Below are positions 1-10,200 of a stretch of DNA of 64,000 nt, one piece after another. Below the pieces are notes generated by a model that was not told where the DNA came from, did no database searches, and worked only from the letters and a program-made list of their open reading frames with translations. The DNA is from Pohlia nutans (lineage: Eukaryota; Streptophyta; Bryopsida; Bryales; Mniaceae): positions 15,151,501-15,215,500 of the forward strand of contig CM040094.1 of assembly GCA_022496805.1 (NCBI GenBank), in the 5' to 3' direction. The position numbers and the translations under genes are program-made. Position 1 is the first letter of the stretch. Each line of letters opens with the position of its first letter.

Positions 1-880
1 AGAAACGAAGAAGACATTGAGTGCACACCTGCATGTTGGAGGGCAACAAGCAAGAAAACCGCCACTAAGAGACAACAATAGACTCTCGAACTCGCCATTG
101 TGATCAAACCAAGCTCCGAAAAACGCAACAAGCACTGATTCTCCACACCTGCCATAGCCAGCATTCATTAATCAATCAACAGGAACACATTTAGTATCAG
201 GAACCTCACCTCGACAAATGTACTCCATGGCTACATTCTACAGGGGATAATACACAGGATACTACATTCTAGTTTGTTAATTTGACATACTAAAACCTCA
301 GATCTCAACACCGCAACATCAGGAAAACCCCAAGATGCTTTCATACTGTGCACATCCAGCTAGCTCACCTTTTAACAAGGCCAAGTTGTCATGATCTGAA
401 TACTGTGAAACATCGTGAGAAAGACCGAAAATGAAGACTACACACAAAACGGTGTCAAATGATCTCCTTCAAGTGAAACTGCAACGGCTACACCGAAAGC
501 TTGAGCTCCCCAAGCAGAAGCTTTATTGTGTGTAACGAGGTATTGGAGCTCAAACAATAGCTAGGAAGTAAGTGAGTGAGCTCTGCAATGAGAGAGCGAG
601 AGATGGAGAAGAGGAAACTAAGCCTGAGAGGGAGAGAGGAGGGAGGAGCTGGGAGCCAGCAAGCAAGGAAGCAAGCTGAGTGCCTTAGTTGCCAATCAAT
701 TGGGGGACTGACAAAGTACAGTGAGTGGCAGTACCATGAATAATATCATGTACTTGTAACACTAGTGTGTGTCTGTCATTGTGGACTAACTTAGCTCAGT
801 CCCTTCTTCTTTTTTTCTTTTTCTTTCTACCGGCCGGTGTATGCCCCACGGTGAGTGATCAATCAAAAGCTCTTCGCTTC
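1..880. other. Left flank without assignable gene
   Basis: No coding exon could be supported here. Positions 580-690 are purine-rich (GA/AG runs), which read on the minus strand is a CT-rich tract of the kind found in plant 5' leaders. A minus-strand gene starting left of the window is therefore possible. Nothing fixes a start or a splice site. Confidence 0.3.
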
Positions 881-888
881 ACTTATTG

Positions 889-951
889 CAGGCCTACTAC
901 ATGGCTTGGATCGATGTTGAGAACGTTCTGGTAGCATACAGCGAATCTTCC
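889..951 (+). pseudogene. Exon-like fragment, possible gene remnant
   Basis: A good acceptor (TTATTGCAG) is followed by about 21 codons with plant-like composition (AYYMAWIDVENVLV, then AYSESSPP). A weak donor (GTTGGA) follows. The stretch is richer in GC than its surroundings. No partner exon was found on either side, because repeat DNA begins at about 1117. It may be a captured or decayed exon, or chance. No family is recognised. Confidence 0.25.
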
Positions 952-1116
952 CCTCCAGGTTGGAAATATTCCTTAAAATGTATACATGTCAATTTTTTTG
1001 GAAATTCAATTTTTCAACGAAAAGCTTTTTGTATGGTGAAAAGGAGAGTATTGTTGTACCATAGCTGGGTTGCTAAAATATAATTAAGAAAATTAAAAAC
1101 GTACAAAATCGGAAAT

Positions 1117-2075
1117 TACCGTACCTTCCAAGCAGCTTCGTCTTTAATTAATTCAAAAAAGTCAAGACGAATTTTTTTGGAAATTATGAGTAGATTTTGC
1201 CGAATACCATAGTAATTGTTTTTTGGAATAGTCGAAATGTTGAAATATTACCATTTTTCACATATTTTAACATTATTTAGAGTAGGAGAGTGTGAGTTCT
1301 AGGGGAAGAAAGAGCTGACCTTGTAATCAAGTTCATTCCAAGTCACTCCCAAATGATATGGGATATGAACTTGCAAGCTCATGTGAATTCTCACCACACC
1401 ATATTTTCAGTAGACTTTGATGCACAATTGAGCATACCAAATGATCTTATTTTGAAATGTTTTCAACTAAGAAAAGTGAGAAGGACAAGTTGTCTATCAC
1501 CTCCAAAAAGAAATTTGTAATTTGAAGTTTTTATGCATGATATATAGACAAAATTCAGTAAGGCTATGAAAAACGTGCATGAGTTGAATGAGAAGAACAT
1601 GTGTTGTGATCAGACTTTTGAGGCTCAATTGTGCATAGTAGAATATCTTATTTTGAGAATTGTTCAACTAAGATTAGTTGCATTTTCACGTAATCTTTCA
1701 CTTCCAAAAATAATTTTGTGATTTGATGTATTTTTGCTCAAGTTATTCACATTTTTGTAAAGGAGTTTAACCGGTGATTAAGAAGAACAAGAAGTGAGAG
1801 TTCTACATATCCCACATTCATTGTTGGCACTAGTGTCCTGAATTTTGTATAAAGCACAAGACTACACTACACTCAATCATTACCTTGCAAGTGAAGTAAT
1901 CCATATTGTGGTACTAACTTGCAAGGCCCATTTGGATGAATGATGAAAATACAATATCATGTTTTTTCAAGAAAACGAATTTAACTAATCTATAAAAATA
2001 GCAAACGAACATGACTTTTTGAAAAATATTAAATATTCGTTTGAAGCATGACGAAGCTGCTTGGAAGGTACGGTA
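1117..2075. mobile_element. Terminal-inverted-repeat element, TACCGTACCTT family, copy 1
   Basis: The ends are inverted copies: TACCGTACCTTCCAAGCAGC on the left and its reverse complement on the right, continuing through GACGAAG. The interior is AT-rich and non-coding. A second copy lies at 15377-16766 and a shorter relative with the same outermost 11 bases at 34824-35194. The flanks suggest a TA target. No transposase is present, so this is non-autonomous. Confidence 0.75.
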
Positions 2076-3209
2076 TAAGGACTGAAAAACGTAAATAGGA
2101 TAAAATGTTCTGATATCTTGGGTCATTTTGGGCTATTTTCAATCATTTTTTTCTCAAAAAAGAAAAACAAGAAATTCATTTTTTGAAGAATGAATCTCAT
2201 TTTTCAAAAAATACTAAATATTTGTTCACGGTGAGGGTGGCGACTTAGCTATGGAGCTACGGTATACGGTACTAAGAATATTTTTAATCATTTCATTTGC
2301 ATAACCTTATGTATATAGCACAAACGTGTCAAATCTGCCATGGCTACTAACAGATTTTTTTCATTTTAAGAAATTATTTAAGCACAACTGATCCAAAAGG
2401 CTCATGCCTAATTTATTTCTTTTGCTAGTATGATATGAAATTCTCTAAAATTCTCTTTTTCACCATCAAAAATAAACTTTTTTTTTTTAAACTTCCTGAA
2501 AATTTGTGCTTCTCCATTTATAATTCTTTTTAGCCGACCCCACCTTCCGGGTACCATATTATGAATGTACTTTCATAAAAAAAAAATTAATTAAGACTTA
2601 ATTATTTTTCATCTTGTTGGCAACAAAAACAACACCGAATATTTGGACTCACCTAATTTTCTAAGACCTGTCCAGAGCATTGTGGACAGCCGATTGCAAT
2701 ATAACAGCCAAGACCAAGGATAGTGGACTGATGCAGTGATTTTTAAACTTGGTACACTACTTAATTTGCTAATAGTGATGGTGGGTTCATAGTAAGGGAG
2801 GGTAATTAGTGATTTAAGTGACACTAAAATGCAAAATCAATGCAAAATGAAGATTTCAACCACTCAATAAAATTTCAGCCCTTGTCAATTTCATGATTTT
2901 ACAAAAATAAAGCGTGTCTTACATAGCATTCTTCAACATCCCTAGTGTTCATCCTTGGGAATCATCATTGGAGGCCAAAATCATTGCAAGAATTGTAATC
3001 TTTTGGAGAATCAAAGCCATCTCTACCTAATGATGACTTAGCAGCTCAACAAACCTCAATCTGTTTTTTTAATAGTTTCTACATGTTCCACATCATCAAT
3101 TCCGTGTTCATATGTTGATTCTCAACACAAACAAAAGAATGTGTTGCAGTACTAACAAAAGAATGTTATGTTAAAATTAGTACCACATGCACTATTAGCA
3201 AAAATAGTC
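2076..3209. other. AT-rich intergenic DNA
   Basis: AT-rich with scattered homopolymer runs. No exon, RNA gene or complete inverted repeat could be supported. The short open frame at 2609-2824 on the minus strand has no recognisable product and no splice context. Confidence 0.4.
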
Positions 3210-3705
3210 TTAACCCTTAAACGTACCACTCCTTTGTAGGAAAGTCAAACTACACAATTTACTGAATTTAGCCTTCAAGATTTATCAAAATATATTTTGT
3301 AATATTTTTCATGCATGGAATTGAATGTTTCCTATGAGTCTTGAAATTTTTCAGATTTTTTTGATTTAATACGGCATTTTTAACAAATTTTTATGTCAAA
3401 TACTTTAAAAAATATTTTTTATTACAAAATAGCTTTCAAAAATTAATATTTTTTTGGGAGCAAGTACAAATTACAATGGAGAATCACATGATATGTTTTC
3501 CATAGAAACTTTTTATTTCAATTTTGAAATTCGAAAGTTGAAAATCCTATCATTCCTATGTAGTGTAATTCAAACCTTGACCTACAAAGCTTGCACAAGC
3601 AATAAAATACTCAATAATTGGAATTTTTAAGATCATCTTCAAGATCAAAATTGGGTTTGACCAACAATCATCCAGTAACTGGATGCGTGGACGTTTAGGG
3701 GTTAA
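3210..3705. mobile_element. TTAA-flanked miniature element, family F
   Basis: Begins TTAACCCTTAAACGTACC and ends GGACGTTTAGGGGTTAA, so the outer 13-15 bases are inverted repeats next to a TTAA duplication. A short palindrome CCAGTAACTGG lies at 3672-3682, about 20 bases inside the right end. The core is AT-rich and non-coding. Confidence 0.75.
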
Positions 3706-4029
3706 TACTGAACTTGTGACTTAGGAAGTCGAGAGATACAGTCAAGTTGTAACCAATGATGCATGAAAGGCAGTCTACGATCAACAAAGTGCAAAAGTGC
3801 CAACGATCACTTGCGAAACGAGTTCTGACAGGGCTTGAATTATGCAGTGGCCACAATGCATGAGTGATGGCAGTACAATAGAGCAAGCGAGCAAGCCCAA
3901 GTGTCTCTGCTCCATAATTGTCCACAGTAACTTAATGGTATCAATGTCTGTGACTCATGGAGCTTCATTGCCGCGCCCTCGCAACTCCACATATGAAATC
4001 ATGATTTTTACCATAACATTCTTTTATTA

Positions 4030-4167
4030 GGGCCTCTTTACAATAGAGGCGAGAAGCTGTGAGGAGAGAAATTTCAGCCAATGGGAGGCTTAGAAACCAA
4101 GAAGACCAATTTACCATTGATTCAATTTTCTCTCCTCGCTACTTCTCGCTCTAGTGTAAAGAGGCCT
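4030..4167. mobile_element. PIF/Harbinger (Tourist)-like MITE
   Basis: A 138-bp element with inverted ends (GGGCCTCTTTACA...TGTAAAGAGGCCT) and a TTA duplication on both sides (4027-4029 and 4168-4170). The 3-bp TTA target and GGGCC-type end are typical of PIF/Harbinger miniature elements. The body folds back through the GAGGCGAGAAG / CTTCTCGCTC arms. Confidence 0.8.
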
Positions 4168-4668
4168 TTAGCTAGTGACTGGTGCAATACACCCTTTTGC
4201 TTGTGGACAAAAGCAATACATGAAGAGGGAATTGATGATGTGGAACATGCAGAAACTATTAAAATGGATGATGTAAACAGAAGTTTGTTGAGTTGTCAAG
4301 CCATCTTTAGTTAAAGATTGAGCCTCTAATTCTCCAAAAAATTACAATTGCTGCAATGATTTTGGACTATGATGATGATTCTCAAAGGTGAACAATGGGA
4401 TTGTTTTGTACAATCTTATAGCAGCAAGCGCCACCCATCTTTCAAAATAGTTGAGGGAGGATGACATTTTTTTGGATGAAAAGTAAGCAATTTGTACTTG
4501 GACTGGCCAAAATGTTTTCTAGGCCCCAGAAAATAGCCAATTTTGTGAAACTCTGGTGGCAAATACTTCACTTTTCTTTTTACTGTAATTAGTAGGTTTG
4601 ATGATAATTAATGAAGATTCTTCTTGATTTTGCATACTATTGGTAGGAGATGAGTGATTAGTTGGAAG

Positions 4669-5456
4669 TTAACCCTTAAAAGATAACTAAACCCTACAGG
4701 TTTGCTTGATTTTCTCAATTTTCAAATCACTTTGACCATGAATTGTTAACCCTTTAACGTCCCGATTCAACACTATATTTAAAGATTTGTTATAAAATGG
4801 TTGATGAAAAACGGAAATAGAGTTGATGTACAAAACAAAGTTGTAAATGTCAATGTGTAGATAACATCTGTACGGTTGGATTCATCATATTTATTAGTAA
4901 TATTTTTAAAGTAATTTTGCAAGGTTTTCTCTTGAAATTCAATTTAAAATCCAAAATTAACACAAAAAAATTTAAAAATATTGTAATGAAATTAGAATGA
5001 CATGCACTACGAGATGGTATGGTTTCCATTATTTGATTCTACTTACTATGGAAAATCATATTTAAGGTCTTTCTTTTTGAACTAAGATTGAAACTTGTCA
5101 TTAATCACTTTTGTAATTTTTCAAAAATTCACATTATCTTATTTGGAAGATCCATACCGTACAAATGGTATTCAACTAGCACAAGGATGAAAAAAAAAAA
5201 AAATGGATGAAAAACATCCGGTACCTAGAGAAATCGAGCTGCTGAAATTCATCCGGCGTTCAGATTCTGGACGCCGGTGCGCTAAAGGGTTAATAATGGA
5301 GAATTTTTTTTATGAATTTTCTTTTTCAAGCATCATTCATGACAGGAATAGTATGTATGATCTACATTTTTAGATCCATGTAAATTTCTTCTCTATTTTG
5401 AGGTTAAAATTCAAAAAAATTACACTTTTAAAAAATTCAACGAAGGGCATATTTAA
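4669..5456. mobile_element. TTAA-flanked element, family O, interrupted by a family D element
   Basis: The left end is TTAACCCTTAAAAGATA and the right end is near the TTAA at 5453-5456. The parts at 4669-4745 and 5294-5456 match, in reverse orientation, a stretch around 47455-47665. That supports a single older element split by the family D insertion at 4746-5293. The right terminus is weak. Confidence 0.55.
4746..5293. mobile_element. TTAA-flanked miniature element, family D, copy 1
   Basis: TTAACCCTTTAACGTCCCG on the left and GCGCTAAAGGGTTAA on the right. Just inside the right end (5255-5275) is a near-perfect palindrome with core CCAGATTCTGG. A closely matching copy lies in opposite orientation at 22976-23524. 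Inserted inside the family O element. Confidence 0.8.
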
Positions 5457-6031
5457 CCCCTAACTGCCTAATCGACCATATATGGTCGATCAAATTTTTT
5501 TGAGTTTAAGAAAAGTTCAACCCATTTTAAACGTCTATAATCTTTGCAAAAATAACAAGTTTTGAGCGTCATTTTATTTTCACTTGTAGATATTGAAACG
5601 AAGAAACTTTTCCGAAAATAAATTTTGAAAAAACTTTTACTGATTTTCCTCTAAAGCCCTCAAAGTGACAGCATCTCAAATTGTCACAATTTTGAAAATC
5701 TGCCCGGAATGGAATCTTTAAGTTTTTACCAAATGTGATTAGTTCTAACATGAACAAGGCAACCACTATATAAAACCAATGTTTTTGACCTATCATACTT
5801 GATTCCAAGTCAAAATGACTTAACATGTAGTTTTTATGAATTTTCAAAGAATATTCTTATAACTTGATTATTAAATAATTCATAGCATTTTTCCAAAATT
5901 TAACCATATGAATGTTGTCTTAGTGTTGTGTTCTACACATGTTAAAAATGTGAAGCTCGTAAAAGTTGAATAAGATAGACATTATGACACATCTAGCATT
6001 TCAGGAAAACTCTTGGGCACTTAGGGGTTAA
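5453..6031. mobile_element. TTAA-flanked miniature element, family E
   Basis: Starts TTAACCCCTAACTGCC, sharing its TTAA with the end of the preceding element, and ends GCACTTAGGGGTTAA. A perfect palindrome ATCGACCATATATGGTCGAT lies at 5471-5490. The core is non-coding. Confidence 0.75.
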
Positions 6032-6960
6032 GGTTAATGTAACTACTGTAGTTGCACGGGTGAAATAATCAACGGATCTATACATTCTAAACAAGTGGCC
6101 TCCATTAGTGATGAAGTTTTAATGTGATGAAATTTTTGTGTATGAGTGAAGATCTCTAAGTACAGCTAGCTAACTGGGTGGAGTTTATTAGCAGGACGTG
6201 AACTTTTCTACATATGTATGTGTTTACTTTCTACATGGGTTACCATAGGCGGAGGTTTGGTGTGAAAAATATTTAATTTTTTTTAGAAAACAAGGCTGGG
6301 CATGTAGAAAATTTATGAATATTCTTCTAGAAATTCTCTTCTAATATGCTCTTCTATTCATTTGAGTATTCATTTGAGTATTCATTTGAGAAATTCTCTT
6401 CTAATATGCTCTTCTATTCATTCTCTCTTCTATTTTAATCATTTATACAACTCCACATTAGCTTCTATATGGTTTTTCAAAAAAAGATAGTCTTTCAACT
6501 CGCTCAAGAACGTTACAATCTTACAAAAATGCATTTCACATCATCTAAAGCTAAATTATATTTTCAATTTATAACTAGTCAGCACTTCATCAATACATTA
6601 TTCAATAAGAGATCTTACAATTAAAAGTTTCATATTTAATTATTACTCAAAAGCATCACATCAAAAAGTCAATCTAATTACTAATAATAGCATTACCCAT
6701 CAAAAAGTTAACTTAAAGTTAAGTTTTTTTCGACACTCCTTTCAACATTATTGTCGACACTCCATTCAACATTATTTTCAACATTGCTTTCAACAATTTA
6801 AAAAATAATAATTTGAGTTACAAAGTGTCGAAAAGAATGTCGAAAACAATGTCTAAAAGGTGTGAAAACCTACTCCCTTTTGGCCAATCAATGGTCTCAA
6901 GAAAACCGATGAGAAATTCATTTCCTTGCACTTTGTGTGAGAAAGAATATATTTATTCCT
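6032..6960. other. AT-rich intergenic DNA with a local duplication
   Basis: Contains a short direct duplication at about 6331-6425 (AAATTCTCTTCTAATATGCT twice, with ATTCATTTGAGT repeated between). There is also a cluster of TCGACA/CAACATT repeats at 6725-6860. No gene is seen. This is the distal upstream region of the deacylase gene. Confidence 0.4.
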
Positions 6961-7069
6961 GCCTGACACTATACCGGTACACTGATACCCGGCTGACATA
7001 TTTCATCCCGAGGATGAAAATATAGATGAAAAATATTATCATCTATCCAACTTTCTCATCCATGACCAG

Positions 7070-7266
7070 GGAATTAGGGTTTCTGCTAGAATTAGGGTTT
7101 CGCCTTTTCAAATTTCAAAATTGCGTGATTCTGCTTACATTGATTTATGTGATGCAATAATCAAGCTCTCAAAATTACTTTCTGCGATCAGAGATGTAAT
7201 GAGAAGGAGCTAAACCGCAGGAATTTTTATTTTTATTTTTTTCCCTTTATTTGTGATTTTTTTGAA
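7070..7266 (+). promoter_or_regulatory. Probable promoter/5' leader of the deacylase gene with two telo-box motifs
   Basis: Two copies of TTAGGGTTT lie at 7074-7082 and 7092-7100, 170-190 bases upstream of the inferred start codon. This telo-box motif is common just upstream of plant genes for translation and growth. That would fit a tRNA proofreading enzyme, but the regulatory role is an inference. A pyrimidine-rich leader runs into the ATG at 7267. Confidence 0.45.
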
Positions 7267-10200
7267 ATGGTGGAGGGGCAGGAACTGAGGCTTCCTGCCT
7301 CTGCGGAAGCGCTGGAGAATCGTCAGTGTCGTATTCTTAACGCGATTGTCAATTTGGAGCTTCGGTTGTCGGGTGCTGCGAAGTTGGAATCGAGTGATGT
7401 CGTTTTAGAAAATGGCGATGAGTCGAAGGAGAGCTGCATTGGCGAGGTACGGAATGACTTGACATTTTTATTCGGTGTCAAGGTTACCGGAAATCATTTT
7501 ATTCCGTTCTCCGATATCTAGTTCAGTAATAATCAGAACGTTTGAATTTTTTTTTGAATCAAGAACGGAGTCTATAAAAACAGAAACAAAATGTTTCGGC
7601 GATGAGCAGCGTGTGTCGATGGCGAATTTACAGAGATCACCGCGATACGTGATATTTCATTTGTTGTTGCGGGAAAACGGGATGAAATCGTTTTTCTCCG
7701 TTGGTCTGATTTTGTAATTTGGACGTTTTTCAAACTTTTTTATAAACGTTGTATGTGTACTTACAGCTCAAGAACAGAGTCTTTAAAGTAGTGCCGAAGA
7801 AAATACAGTCTAACGCAATTAAAAAGGTAGAATGAAACAGAGAATTGTTTAATTTCGTTATCCGATTTCTAGTCCAGCAATAATGTGAACGCTTGTTTGT
7901 TTTATTTTTTGAATGTTTGTTTACAGCTTATGAACAGATTTTTTACAAAAAGAATCGAAAAAAACGCAATCAGAAACGCAATTGTAAAACGGAATAGAAC
8001 GGAAGATCCTGTTTTCCATTATTCCCTTGTACTGCTGTTTCGTATGTTTAACCCCTAAAGGACCAAGGAGTCATAGTTTTAAAATGACAAGTTTAAACGA
8101 TCATATTGTGAAAATTATAATTTGAATGGGACCAAATTTTATATCACTGGAATTAGGGAAGAATACTGCATCTGTTGAATAATTTAATTTTTGTTAATTC
8201 AACAAAAAAAATCTACATAAAACCTACTCAAAACTACTGAAAAAAACAGGAGCCACCTGGTGGCCTTATGGTCCTTTAGGGGTTAATTCTTTTTTTGCCT
8301 TTGAGGTTGTAAGCAGTTGAACTTGGCATTGCTACTGTTGAATTCGATAAAGTTTGGTGAGTATTGTTTCCTTGGCATGTGTGGAGCAGACTGTCGAGCA
8401 ACGGCTTTCAAATATTTTACGAGCTGCAGGCGCTGCTGAGTTTATTTTCAAGACAGTCCCTTCCGATTATTATGAGAGGACCTACGAGGAACGAAGGAAC
8501 CTTCTAGGTGCTGCGTCCGTGGATCATCTTTGTAAAAGCATTGTGATGGTGAGGCTTTGGAGTCTTCATTTTTGCTAAATTATACTCCCTCCGTCCCAAA
8601 GTTATTGTCATGTTTGAAAGTCATGTTTGAAAGTGCTTTTTTAAGTAGGTCATATTGTAAGAAACATGATCAAAAAAGGTTCCAAATTATGTCACTAGAA
8701 TGATTGAAGAACATTGCATGTGTTCATTGCAACCTAAATAAAACTAGCCACAAGGAAGTGTTTTTTTGACCTACTTAAAAAAGCACTTTCAAACATGACT
8801 TTCAAACATGACAGTAACTTTGGGACGGAGGGAGTATTGCCTCTGCTAGATTTGAGTCACGCGTGCAATGGATCTGTGATTCTATGAAATTCGGAATGGA
8901 AATAACTGAAAGAGCTAATCGTAATTCCTCCTTTGGATATTCAATTACATAGAGTAGGGACAAAATATAATTAACCCCTAAAGGACCAAGGATTAATAAT
9001 TTTGAAATGATAAATTCAATTAATCATATTGTGAAAAATATATTTCAGATGGGACCAAATTTTATGTCATTGGAATCAGTGAAGAACATTGCATGTGTTG
9101 GTAAAAAAAGAAACAAATTTGAATAAAAACAAGTCAACGTAGGAGGTACTCAAAACTGCTTAAAAAACATGAGACCGAATATGGGACCGAATATGGGTTC
9201 CTTGGTCCTTCAGAGGTTAAGACATTCCTTGATCCAGGAATTTTCTGCTCTATGAATCGTCTGCAAGTGGATGTCTATGACGTTCAGATTAGTTTGTGTT
9301 GGAACGTGCTTCTGGCATAGAGGAAATTTGGGAGTACTCTGACAATCTCAGTTTCTCATGCAGGTGAATACTCAAGCGCATGAATCTGTGAAGGATTGCA
9401 GCGACCGGAAGAACTCAAAATATTATGTCATTGTTGTACAGGTGAAAACACCATACTCTTGTATTTTGAGAATATATACTTGACTTAGATCGACACCAAA
9501 TTTTAGATGCATTATCATGAATCTCAAACTAACATGCACCTTGTGTTCTTCAGAATCAAATTATTTTATTCGGCTTGTAGTTGCAGCTTTTCATTCGAAC
9601 ATCATCTTATCCATTTTCTTTTCAGATAGTCTACACTCCACAGGTGCTAATTTATTTCTGTGAGATAGGAAGCTGCCTGTCACTAGTAATTCGTGGATCT
9701 GAGGAATTCGATTGAGTCTGCTGAATTTACCTTTTTCCAATTTAGTTGTTTTGGTGTGCCTCAAACTGTGTTGAACTTTTTTTTCTTTTTTCTGATGCAG
9801 TACACAGCACGTCTGAATGCTGAAAAAGTTAAATCATTTGTTCATTCGCTGAACGAGGGGAAAATTCCCAAAAAACGATTCAACTGTAAGTGTTTCAAAC
9901 CGTTCCACTTGTGTTGAGCAGTTTCTTAACGTTCTTCAGTGTCAGTGATTGGAGTGTTGGTTAGATTGTTTGCAGTTGTTTGTCTTAGTGTCGTGTATAA
10001 TATATTTGAATTCTACTCCGTCCGTTTCAAAATGAGGGTCCACTATTTTGGCATTTTTTTCCCCTAGTTTTTGTCCTATGTTTTATACTTCAAACGTGAG
10101 CACTGTCCACTTCAAATGGGGCGGACAATGAGAGTGACACAAAAACTACATTTCTACTATTAACCCTTAAACGACAATGCCAGCCCCACGGGCTTGGTTT

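Noticed and set aside
1914..2126. Homologous small open frames at 1914-2126 and 15323-15538
   Set aside because: They are the same terminal-inverted-repeat element in two copies; the shared frame follows from shared non-coding sequence.
8305..8355. Extra deacylase exon (GAACTTGGCATTGCTACTGT...)
   Set aside because: It has an acceptor and a GTGAG donor and one frame reads well, but its phase fits neither the exon 1 donor nor the exon 2 acceptor. Direct joining of exons 1 and 2 keeps the frame.
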